From Chloroflexota bacterium (GTDB taxonomy: Bacteria > Chloroflexota > Limnocylindria > Limnocylindrales > CSP1-4), in assembly GCA_013696945.1 (NCBI GenBank), contig JACCXQ010000325.1:1-7814 (forward strand): DNA of 7,814 bases, in the 5' to 3' direction. Each line of letters begins with the position of its first letter. Within the stretch, counting starts at the first letter, position 1. Positions 1 through 6,466 of the stretch are shown piece by piece. Both the position numbers and the translations under genes were made by a program. The notes under the pieces are model-generated. The model ran no database searches and was not told the origin of the DNA. It was given only the letters and a program-made list of their open reading frames with translations.

Positions 1-364
1 CGTAGGCCGCCAGATCGTCAAATCGCCCGAGGGGGACGCGATAGTCGATGAATTGCTCGAGGAGATCCGTATGCGGCTTCGGGAAGTTGTGCGGGACCTC
101 GTCGCGGTAGACAATCGTCCGCTTCCACGGCCCGTTGGCATGCCAGATGAGGCGCGTTTCGGCGGCCTCGTTCGGAGGACCGTACTTCTGCATCAGCTTC
201 CCGGCGACTTCGGCGGGTTTCTCGGGCCACGCGGCGACAATGCCGGCGATCTGGGCATCGTCGGCCGTCCCGCGCGTGCCTTTCTCGCCGGCCTCACCCG
301 AGAGCTGCTTCTGGACCGCGTCGACGGTCGACTTGACGGCTTCGCCCATCCGATGCTGCGTCAT
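1..364 (-). CDS. Conserved protein of unknown function, 5' part (runs off the window)
   Basis: An open frame on the minus strand starts at ATG 364-362 and reaches the window edge without a stop, giving 121 residues. A good ribosome site, GGGAGG at 376-371, lies 6 bases before the start; a second in-frame ATG five codons later is less well placed. Residues 1-50 are charged and helical-looking. Residues 60-112 hold a motif-rich block: KYGPPNEA (60-67), TRLIWH (70-75), NGPWKRT (77-83), YRDEVPH (86-92) and PKPHTDLLEQFIDYRVP (95-111). The density of W, H, P and charged residues suggests a conserved soluble domain. I recall similar blocks in uncharacterised bacterial proteins but can name no function. 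No signal peptide or membrane segment is visible. It lies 129 bp downstream of the membrane-protein locus on the same strand, so co-transcription is possible but not shown. Confidence 0.8.
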   Translation of the reverse strand, partial: MTQHRMGEAVKSTVDAVQKQLSGEAGEKGTRGTADDAQIAGIVAAWPEKPAEVAGKLMQKYGPPNEAAETRLIWHANGPWKRTIVYRDEVPHNFPKPHTDLLEQFIDYRVPLGRFDDLAAY

Positions 365-493
365 CCTGCGCCTCCCTGGGTTCCGTCCTGAGCACGAACC
401 CGCGTGGTGCCAGACATATCGAGCCTTGAGATCCGATCGAGCCGTCGGCGCCTGGCAAGCGGCCTTGTAGCCGGGCTGGCGATCATCGGCCGC

Positions 494-998
494 TCATCCA
501 CCGAGCAGATCGAGGCCGGTATCGGTCGCGATCCCGAGGACCGCGTGACCGACGAGACCCCGCCAGTGGGTCTCGATCGGATACGCACCGAACGGGGCGG
601 CCAGACCCAGGCTGCTGTTCAGATATTCGTCGTTCAGGGCCCAGAAGAGGATCCCCGTACAGCAGCCCTTGTCCGGCGCGAAGGAGCGGGACGCGGTGGC
701 GGAGCGCCCCATAGAGTGCACCCGGGACGGCGCCCAAGCCGAAGTGGACGGCCTGCGCCGCCGACGCGCGCTGAGCGTCGTCGAGCGCCAGACCGTAGTC
801 GGCTGCGATCCGGTCGACCAGGTTGTCAACCGCACCCTTGCCATTTGGTCGCACCGCCTCCTCCCAGCGAGTCGCGTCCTGCGCCTGCCCTTCGAGCAGC
901 CCGGTCGTCACGAGGTCCATGAGCCAGGTGGCGGCCGCCCCCGCCACGGCGCCGCGGACCGCGTTCGTCCACGGCGTCCCTTCACCGCTTCGTCTCAT
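494..998 (-). pseudogene. YagU/DUF1440-like small membrane protein, interrupted by a 1-base frameshift
   Basis: Start ATG 998-996 follows a GAGG ribosome site. The first frame gives 115 good residues, with hydrophobic segments near residues 14-35 (AVRGAVAGAAATWLMDLVTT) and 84-99 (VHFGLGAVPGALYGAL), up to GLLYG. That frame then turns into Arg/Pro-rich nonsense ending at 483. If one G of the GGGG run (C653-C656 on the plus strand) is skipped, translation continues as ILFWALNDEYLNSSLGL, then HWRGLVGHAVLGIATDTGLDLLGG, stopping at 494. The joined product is 167 residues with about four membrane segments, the usual size and layout for YagU-like (DUF1440) inner-membrane proteins; the family call is from memory of its style. 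Whether this is a real mutation or a sequencing or assembly error in a homopolymer cannot be told from the sequence. Without correction the gene would read as a 171-residue protein (483-998) with a wrong C-terminus. Confidence 0.68.
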
Positions 999-1174
999 GG
1001 TCCTCACACCCACGGCCGCCCGGTTTGCGAACGAGCCGTTCCAGCTCGCCCGGGAGATCCCGCTGGGGCGTGGCCGCGTCACGGCGCGGGCCTGGCCCAT
1101 GCCTGCGACACGCGGCAGGCACTCGCCGACCGTACCGGCCCTTCCCGCGCCCGGCAGTAAGCCAGATGACAGCC

Positions 1175-1194
1175 GCGGCCGGTCTTCCGGCCGC
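1175..1194 (-). terminator. Possible hairpin terminator after the disulfide oxidoreductase gene
   Basis: A perfect 8-bp all-G/C stem (GCGGCCGG / CCGGCCGC) with a 4-base loop lies 6 bp beyond the stop codon of the minus-strand reductase gene. No U-tract follows on the minus strand, so it is not a classical intrinsic terminator. It may stop or pause transcription or protect the 3' end, or may only reflect high GC. The rest of the 999-1200 gap holds no convincing gene. Confidence 0.3.
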
Positions 1195-1200
1195 CAGCGG

Positions 1201-2565
1201 TCACACGGCGCCCGCGTCCCGGGCCGCCTCGACGAACAGCCCGCCCATGACTCGCGCCGTCGTCGGGAAGGCCGTGATCGTGTCGGCCAGCACGTCGAGT
1301 GGTGTCCGGGTCTTGACGGCCAGGACGGCGAGATGGATCGCCTCGGACGCTCCCGGACCAGCGATGAAGGCGCCGACGAGCGTCCGCGATGCCCGGTCGA
1401 CGACGATCGACACGTGGCCCGTCGCTTCCACGACGTAGCCCTTGGCGGTCGTCGCAAGGTCGGCCGTCTTCTCGAATGCGTCGAGGCCCTGCTCGACCGC
1501 CTCGTCGACCTGGAGGCCGACGCCCGCTGCCTCGGGATCCGTATAGACGGCCCTCGGGATCGCGCGGTAGTCGGGCCGGACGTCGTCGCCGAGGGCGATC
1601 CGAACCGCCATCTCGCCCTGGTAGTGGGCCAGGTGAGTGTGCATCTCGGGACCCGCGGGGTCGCCGATCACGAAGGTCCCGTCCGCGATCCGGAGGCACT
1701 CGTCCGGGGCAACGCGGCCGTCGACGAGCTCGACACCAACCGTCTCCAGGCCGAGGCCCGACAGGGGTGCGGTCCGGCCGATCGCCAGCAGGATCTCTTG
1801 CCCGTCGACGCTGGAGCCGTCCGAAAGCGTGACACGGTGGACGCCGTCGGGTGCCGCACGGGCCACCAGACGTTCCGCGCGTGTACCGAGCCGGAGCTGC
1901 ACGCCGTCGCGCTCGAGCGCGGCGGCCAGGGCCTCGGAGCTGCGGGGATGGTCCCGGTGGTTCAACCGGTCGGCGGAGTGAACCAGACTGACCGGAACGC
2001 CGTAGCGCGCGAACACCTGGGCCATCTCGACCCCGGTCGGCCCACCGCCGAGGATGGCGATGCTTTTCGGCAGCGTCCTCGTGGTCGTGGCCTGCCGGTT
2101 CGTCCACGGTTCGATCGCATCGAGGCCCGGGAGATCCGGGATGGTCGAGTTGGTGCCCACGGCCACGACGACGAAACGTGCGCGCAGCTCCCGATCACCG
2201 CCACCGCTGCCGCCGACGCGGACCCGGCCCGGGCCCAGGATCGTGGCCTCGCCTCGGACGACCTCCGCGCCGGCGCCCTCCAGGCTGCTCACGTGGCCGC
2301 CATCGTCCGGCCATGGCCGCTCGATCCGGTTGATCATGTAGTCGCGCCGGTCGGACGCCTGCGGCCACGGGTAGTCACCACCAAGAGCGTGGATGCCGGC
2401 CGCGTGGAGCAGGGTCTTCGAGGGCATGCAGGCCCAGAACGGGCACGACCCGCCGAAGAGCTCGCGATCGACGATCGCCACGCTGGCCCCGCGTCTCCGG
2501 GCCTCGTGCGCGGCCGCTTCGCCGGCCCCGCCGGCTCCGATGATGACGAAGTCGAACTGATCCAT
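1201..2565 (-). CDS. FAD/NAD(P)-dependent pyridine nucleotide-disulfide oxidoreductase (dihydrolipoamide dehydrogenase/mercuric reductase-like)
   Basis: This is a 454-residue class I flavoprotein disulfide reductase, the usual length for the family. The FAD-binding fold opens with GAGGAG (10-15). The redox-disulfide site is GGSCPFWACMPSK (38-50), keeping the C41-C46 pair. The second nucleotide-binding site is GGGPTGVE (173-180); AIGR is at 261-264 and the C-terminal FAD-contact motif VIGD at 299-302. The dimerisation domain begins near YTDPEAAGVG (341-350). The start at ATG 2565 follows GGGAG five bases upstream; nothing upstream in frame resembles the family. By homology it transfers electrons from NAD(P)H through FAD to a disulfide or other acceptor, but the substrate cannot be named. 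Lipoamide dehydrogenases and glutathione reductases end with an HPTxxE catalytic dyad; here that position reads FPTTAR (433-438), so both His and Glu are absent. No partner E2, merR or merP gene is present, so lpd or merA would be unjustified. It is divergent from the debranching enzyme gene. Confidence 0.9.
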   Translation of the reverse strand: MDQFDFVIIGAGGAGEAAAHEARRRGASVAIVDRELFGGSCPFWACMPSKTLLHAAGIHALGGDYPWPQASDRRDYMINRIERPWPDDGGHVSSLEGAGAEVVRGEATILGPGRVRVGGSGGGDRELRARFVVVAVGTNSTIPDLPGLDAIEPWTNRQATTTRTLPKSIAILGGGPTGVEMAQVFARYGVPVSLVHSADRLNHRDHPRSSEALAAALERDGVQLRLGTRAERLVARAAPDGVHRVTLSDGSSVDGQEILLAIGRTAPLSGLGLETVGVELVDGRVAPDECLRIADGTFVIGDPAGPEMHTHLAHYQGEMAVRIALGDDVRPDYRAIPRAVYTDPEAAGVGLQVDEAVEQGLDAFEKTADLATTAKGYVVEATGHVSIVVDRASRTLVGAFIAGPGASEAIHLAVLAVKTRTPLDVLADTITAFPTTARVMGGLFVEAARDAGAV

Positions 2566-2699
2566 TGGTGCTCCCGAATTTCGGCGTAGAGGGTCATGTT
2601 GCGCCTTCCGCGGCCGCGCGACTGTGCGCGGGCTGACAGCGTCGGTTCCGCCCGGAGTGTGACGGACGGCACGTCTGCCGGGCCGACCGCGCAGGCACA
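2566..2699. promoter_or_regulatory. Divergent intergenic region between reductase and debranching enzyme genes
   Basis: These 134 bp separate two outward-facing starts and must hold promoters for both unless either is leaderless. I see no convincing -35/-10 pair on either strand. A 6-bp stem (CCGCGC 2614-2619 / GCGCGG 2626-2631) with a 6-base loop sits in the middle. TGTGA begins near 2658 and resembles one half of a Crp site, but no matching second half follows at the right spacing. The plus-strand gene has only a weak AGG four bases before its ATG. Confidence 0.35.
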
Positions 2700-4685
2700 A
2701 TGGGTTCCGTGCCCGACAAGCTCGTGGTCCTGGACGGAAGCACGTTCTTCGTCTCGGACGGAGCCGGCGACACCGACGGGTCGGAGGCGACGGGATTCTT
2801 CTTCCAGGACGTCCGCCATCTCGCCCGCTGGTCGCTGTCGGTCGATGGCACCCCCATGCGGGTTCTGACGAGTCGGGTCATCGACTACTACTCGGCCAGG
2901 ATCTTCGGCACCCGGCCGATCCCGCGCGTGGGAGCGAACCCGTCGATCTCGATCCAGCGGGATCGCATCGTCGCCGGCGGAGTCCACGAGGACCTGTGGT
3001 TGCGCAACCACTCGGAGGTGGAGCAGCAGATCACGCTCGAGCTTGAGTTCGGGTGCGACTTCGCAGACATCTTCGAGCTCAAGGATGGCGATGCGGCGTC
3101 GGGAGCCACGACCACCGTCGAGGTCGCAAAGCGCGCTGTCACGATGTGGCACGAGCGGGGCGGCTCCCGCCGGGCGACGCGCATCGAGTGGACCGCCGAC
3201 GGTCGAGCGGACGTCGACCGGCTGCACTTCGAGATCACCCTCGCGCCGCGGGGCGAGTGGCACACGTGCCTGGACGTCTCGACCATCGTCGGTGGTGAGC
3301 GCCACGGCGCGCGCAGCGGCCATGGCGGGATCGGCACGCTCGAGCCGCAGTTGCCGCGCAGCCTGGCGGACTGGCTCGAGGACGCGCCCGAAGTCGAGAC
3401 CGATTCCGACCTTGTCGCCCATACCTACCGGCGGAGCCTCGTGGACCTGGCGGCCCTCCGGTTCCGACCTCTTCCTGGGCTCACCTGGTCGCTCCCGGCG
3501 GCCGGGCTGCCCTGGTTCATGGCCCTGTTCGGCCGCGACAGCCTGCTGACTGCGTACATGGCGCTGCCATTCCAGCCGCACCTGGCGGCGACGACGCTGG
3601 AGGCCTTGAGCGAGCTGCAGGCCACCGAGCACGACGACTTCCGCGACGCGGAGCCGGGCAAGGTCGTCCACGAAGTCCGGCGCGGTTGGCAGGCAACCCT
3701 CGCGGAGTCGCCGCATGCGGCCTACTACGGCACCCACGACGCGACCCCGCTGTTCCTCGTCCTGCTCGACGAGTACGAGCGCTGGACGGGTGACCGGGAG
3801 CTGGTCCGCCGGCTCGAGGCGGCTGCGCGGGCGGCGCTCGCGTGGATCGAGGGGCCAGGCGACCCGGACGGCGACGGCTACCTGGAGTACGAGACCCGTT
3901 CGTCGAAGGGCCTTCGGAACCAGGGCTGGAAGGACTCCTGGAACGCGATCCTGTTCGCCGACGGCCGGCTGGCAGAGCCACCGATCGCGATGTGCGAGAT
4001 CCAGGGGTATGCCTACGACGCGCGACGGCGAGTCGCAAGGCTTGCGCGGGTCTGCTGGGGCGACGACGAGCTTGCCGACCGCCTCGACCGGGATGCGGCG
4101 GACCTGCGCGAGCGGTTCGATCGCGACTTCTGGCTGGAGGAGCGCGGCCACTATGCACTGGCCCTCGACGGCGCGAAGCGCCCGGTCGATGCGCTGACCT
4201 CGAACGTGGGGCACCTCCTCTGGAGCGGCATCGTGCCCGAGGCGCGGGCAGAAGGGCTGCGCGAGCGGCTCATGGCGCCGGACATGTTCAGCGGTTGGGG
4301 AACGCGGACGATGTCGAGCCTGAACGCCGGCTACAACCCGATCGAGTACCACGACGGCACGGTCTGGCCGCACGACACCGCCATCGTCGCCGAGGGCCTG
4401 CGGCGCTATGGCTTTCGCGAGGACGCCAGCGGGCTCGCCTGGGCCCTCTTCGAAGCCGCCGGGGCGTTCGAGTACCGGCTCCCGGAGGTGTTCGCCGGCT
4501 TCGACCGCGAGACGACCGCCGTGCCGGTCGAGTACCCGACGGCCTCGCGGCCGCAGGCCTGGGCGGCCGCTGCTCCCATGCTCGCCATTCGGACCTTGCT
4601 CGGACTCGACGCGGAGGACGGAACGATCACGGAGGCGCCGTTCCTCGGACCGCACATGCGCGTCCTCCGCCGACGGCCGCGCTGA
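2700..4685 (+). CDS. Glycogen debranching enzyme / amylo-alpha-1,6-glucosidase family protein
   Basis: A 661-residue soluble protein in two parts. Residues about 8-200 form the beta-rich N-terminal domain of bacterial/archaeal-type debranching enzymes (VLDGSTFFVSD 10-20, FFFQDVRHLARW 33-44, SISIQRDR 82-89, LWLRNHS 99-105). Residues about 235-640 form an (alpha/alpha)6-barrel glycosidase domain with AGLPWFMALFGRDSL (268-282), YYGTHDATPLFL (342-353), GLRNQGWKDSWNAI (404-417), EIQGYAYDA (433-441), SNVGHLLWSGI (501-511), FSGWGTRTMSS (530-540) and YNPIEYHDGTVWPHDTA (545-561). Acidic residues in the KDSW, EIQG and EYHDGTVWPHD blocks are the candidate catalytic groups. Members hydrolyse alpha-1,6 branch stubs in glycogen or related alpha-glucans; there is no signal peptide, so it should act in the cytoplasm. 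No other glycogen gene is next to it. ATG 2700 was chosen, though its AGG is weak and close; GTG 2709 is the alternative and changes only three residues. Some relatives are annotated only as MGH1-like glycoside hydrolases, so the exact substrate is uncertain. Confidence 0.9.
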   Translation: MGSVPDKLVVLDGSTFFVSDGAGDTDGSEATGFFFQDVRHLARWSLSVDGTPMRVLTSRVIDYYSARIFGTRPIPRVGANPSISIQRDRIVAGGVHEDLWLRNHSEVEQQITLELEFGCDFADIFELKDGDAASGATTTVEVAKRAVTMWHERGGSRRATRIEWTADGRADVDRLHFEITLAPRGEWHTCLDVSTIVGGERHGARSGHGGIGTLEPQLPRSLADWLEDAPEVETDSDLVAHTYRRSLVDLAALRFRPLPGLTWSLPAAGLPWFMALFGRDSLLTAYMALPFQPHLAATTLEALSELQATEHDDFRDAEPGKVVHEVRRGWQATLAESPHAAYYGTHDATPLFLVLLDEYERWTGDRELVRRLEAAARAALAWIEGPGDPDGDGYLEYETRSSKGLRNQGWKDSWNAILFADGRLAEPPIAMCEIQGYAYDARRRVARLARVCWGDDELADRLDRDAADLRERFDRDFWLEERGHYALALDGAKRPVDALTSNVGHLLWSGIVPEARAEGLRERLMAPDMFSGWGTRTMSSLNAGYNPIEYHDGTVWPHDTAIVAEGLRRYGFREDASGLAWALFEAAGAFEYRLPEVFAGFDRETTAVPVEYPTASRPQAWAAAAPMLAIRTLLGLDAEDGTITEAPFLGPHMRVLRRRPR

Positions 4686-4775
4686 CTGAACTCGCTCGCA
4701 GCGGACGTATCGGATAGTTGGCTCAAGGTGTGGCCCCGAGGCACCGCCACCCAGACAGAGGAACCCGATCGACCC

Positions 4776-4946
4776 ATGCGCTCTCACATGACGCCAGGGG
4801 CGACGTTCCCTGACTACGAGTTGCCCGACCAGAGCGGCCGCCGGCGGCGGCTGTCGGAGATCCATGCGGGCGCGGGCCAGCGCAACGACGACTTCTGGCC
4901 GTACGGCCGCTCGATGCGCGAGGTGCTGGCCGCCCGGGAGACGTGA
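4776..4946 (+). pseudogene. Peroxiredoxin (AhpC/TSA-type redoxin) remnant with an internal deletion
   Basis: A 56-codon frame from ATG 4776 (or ATG 4788, starting MTPGATF) to TGA 4946. Its first part, MTPGATFPDYELPDQSG then RRRRLSEI, is a clear peroxiredoxin/redoxin N-terminus. In an intact member this would lead into the strand and the peroxidatic-cysteine loop. Here it jumps at HAGAGQRNDDF to FWPYGRSMREVLAARET, which resembles the extreme C-terminal tail of a long actinobacterial/chloroflexal redoxin subfamily (recalled, not searched). The whole catalytic core, probably well over 100 residues including every cysteine, is missing while the frame is kept. Two tandem GCGGGC copies (4866-4877) sit at the apparent junction, as expected for slippage or recombination between short repeats. 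The fragment cannot be an active peroxidase. No good ribosome site precedes either ATG; the nearest AGAGGA is 13 bases from the first. It follows the debranching enzyme gene and converges on the Crp gene. Confidence 0.6.
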
Positions 4947-4964
4947 TCGCGCCCGCCGGCAGGA

Positions 4965-5690
4965 TCACCTCGCCTCGCCGTCCTCGGCCAATTCGGCGAG
5001 CCGCTCCGCGTCACGGATGACGACCTGATGGTGGGCGGTGTCGAGCAGGTCGCGCCGACGGAAGTCGGCGAGGGTATGGGCGAGGGTCTCGCGGGTCGTG
5101 CCGATCATCTCGGCCAGCTCCTGCTGCGTCAGGCGCGCCTGGATGAGGGTGCCGCGGACGGTCTCGACGCCGAAGCGCTGCGCAAGGTCGACGAGCTTGC
5201 GCGCAAGCCGCTGCCCGACGCGCTGGTAGGCCATCGCCTCCAGCTCCCGCTCGGCCTCCTGGAGACGGCGCGAGAGGAAGGTGATGATGTTCACGCCGAT
5301 GATCGGGTACCGCTCGACGAGGCGGCGCAGCTCGTCGGGCGTGATCGTGCAGATGACGGCTGCATCGATCGTTTCGGCATACGCTTCCGGCACCCTGTCC
5401 TGTCCGAGCAGGCGCATGTCGCCGAGGATCGTGCCCTTCTCGTAGATGTCGAGCGTGAGCTGCTTCCCGTCGGGAGTGACGCGGTAGACGCGGACCGTGC
5501 CCTTCTTGAGGATATGGATCCGATCCGGCGGATCGTTCGGCGAGAGGATGACCTGACCCGGGCGACAGTGGGTCATCGTCGTCGCGTGCCCGATCGCCGC
5601 AATGTCGACGTCGGACAGCCCGCTGAACAGCTCGAGGTCCCGGAGCAGCCCCAGCTTCTCACTGAACCCGCGCCGCTGGGCGGTCGTCAC
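4965..5690 (-). CDS. Crp/Fnr family transcriptional regulator
   Basis: A 241-residue regulator with standard architecture. The cyclic-nucleotide-binding beta-roll spans about residues 19-125 (LELFSGL 19-25, PGQVILSPND 44-53, ILKKGTVRVYR 60-70, GTILGDMRLLGQ 86-97). A long dimerisation helix covers about 128-155, and a winged helix-turn-helix about 158-230 (RLTQQELAEMIGTTRETL 186-203, the recognition helix carrying R200-E201). In CRP the cAMP phosphate is bound by an Arg-Ser pair after the GE(L/M)xxL motif; here the region reads RVPEAYAE (99-106), so cAMP binding by the classical route is unlikely. Only two cysteines (C42, C114) are present, so it is not a four-cysteine iron-sulfur FNR. The ligand is unknown. 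The GTG start at 5690 follows a GAGGGGGAGG purine tract and overlaps the epimerase stop as GTGA, implying translational coupling. No Met start exists before residue 39, inside the domain. A palindrome of Crp-site type lies ahead of trxA, in the same intergenic region from which this operon begins. Confidence 0.92.
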   Translation of the reverse strand: MTTAQRRGFSEKLGLLRDLELFSGLSDVDIAAIGHATTMTHCRPGQVILSPNDPPDRIHILKKGTVRVYRVTPDGKQLTLDIYEKGTILGDMRLLGQDRVPEAYAETIDAAVICTITPDELRRLVERYPIIGVNIITFLSRRLQEAERELEAMAYQRVGQRLARKLVDLAQRFGVETVRGTLIQARLTQQELAEMIGTTRETLAHTLADFRRRDLLDTAHHQVVIRDAERLAELAEDGEAR

Positions 5691-6466
5691 GCCTCCCCCT
5701 CGAGACGGACGATCCGTCCTGGCGCGAACGGCGCCCCCGCATCCAGCCCGAGCCGCCGGAACACCGCGGACGGGAGGCCGATGTCGGCCAAGTGGACACG
5801 GCCGGCGCGGACTGGTCCGGCACCGCGGAAGAGCCCGGGCTTGGGCAGCGCCAGGGTGAGCGTCGCGGTCGCGGTGACCGCGGCCCCCGGCGCTTCTCCG
5901 GTGTCGGCGTCGAGGCCGGACGGAAGGTCGAGACTGATCACCGGGGCCGTCGCTCGTGCCATCCGGTCGACGAGCCACCGGACGCCATCGTGCGGTGGGC
6001 CCGCGGCGTGGTAACCGAGGACGGCGTCGACGACGGCGTCCGCCGAGGCGAACTCCCGATCGAGCTCGTCATCCGTCACGTCGTAGATGGCCACGCAGCA
6101 ATCGATCGACATCTGGAGCAGCGTCGCGAGCTGGTGGCGCCCCGCCTCGGTGAGGCGGTTGACGGGCCGGGCCAGGACGACCCGGACCGCAGCGCCGTGG
6201 TTGGCCAGGTGTCGCGCCGCAGCGAGCCCGCCGGCACCGTTATTGCCGGGCCCGACGGCCACGACGATGCGGCGCCTGCGCAGGTCGCCGCCGAGCTCGA
6301 CGCGAACGAGCTCCGCGAGATGCGAGCCTGCCTGCTCCATCATCTGCAGGACGTCGATGCCGAACTCCTCGACGGCGAGGCGATCGACCTCCGCCATCTG
6401 ACCGGCGGTGACGGTCGGAACGGACGACGCGTGACTGACCGGGAAGCCACCCGTTATCTGGATCAC
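5687..6466 (-). CDS. nnrE: NAD(P)H-hydrate epimerase (YjeF N-terminal domain protein)
   Basis: A 259-residue single-domain protein. The enzyme interconverts the R and S forms of hydrated NADH and NADPH so that a separate dehydratase can repair them. Family marks are TAGQMAEVDRLAVEEFGI (20-37), the MMEQAG helix (42-47), the Rossmann-like nucleotide loop GPGNNGAGGL (72-81) then AARHLANHGA, VDAVLGY (146-152), and the phosphate/metal-side motif DLPSGLDADTG (180-190). The usual loop is GNNGGDGL, so GNNGAGGL lacks its Asp, and VLGYHAAGPP replaces the common LFGTGL; I recall this form from other high-GC and archaeal members, so it probably marks a subfamily. The C-terminal NnrD dehydratase domain of bifunctional YjeF proteins is absent, and no nnrD lies in the window. 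The GTG start at 6466 overlaps the upstream TGA by four bases and has GAGGAG at 6480-6475, eight bases away. It is the middle gene of a three-gene operon and overlaps the Crp start in the same manner. Confidence 0.88.
   Translation of the reverse strand: MIQITGGFPVSHASSVPTVTAGQMAEVDRLAVEEFGIDVLQMMEQAGSHLAELVRVELGGDLRRRRIVVAVGPGNNGAGGLAAARHLANHGAAVRVVLARPVNRLTEAGRHQLATLLQMSIDCCVAIYDVTDDELDREFASADAVVDAVLGYHAAGPPHDGVRWLVDRMARATAPVISLDLPSGLDADTGEAPGAAVTATATLTLALPKPGLFRGAGPVRAGRVHLADIGLPSAVFRRLGLDAGAPFAPGRIVRLEGEA

Noticed and set aside
999..1457. Upstream extension of the membrane-protein frame into the reductase gene
   Set aside because: The added residues are Arg/Pro/Ser-rich and overlap the reductase C-terminus. 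The ATG at 998 has a ribosome site and directly precedes the first membrane segment.
823..2589. 588-codon open frame on the plus strand opposite the disulfide oxidoreductase
   Set aside because: Same antisense effect; no recognisable domain, while the minus strand carries intact FAD and NAD motifs throughout.
2650..2675. Second Crp-type operator in the reductase/debranching enzyme intergenic region
   Set aside because: Only one half-site (TGTGA) is present; no TCACA-like partner lies at the correct spacing.
4730..4750. GTGGC/GCCAC inverted repeat as terminator of the debranching enzyme gene
   Set aside because: A 5-bp stem with an 11-base loop and no T-run is too weak to call.
2334..4865. 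843-codon open frame on the minus strand opposite the debranching enzyme gene
   Set aside because: Its residues are low-complexity (Arg, Pro, Val, Gly rich) with no family motifs, and it lies exactly antisense to a protein with many conserved motifs. Long antisense frames are expected in high-GC coding DNA.
5691..5978. Upstream extension of the Crp-family gene to an ATG at 5978
   Set aside because: The extra 96 codons lie inside the epimerase gene in another frame and are Arg/Pro-rich; the GTG at 5690 has a strong ribosome site and a GTGA overlap.
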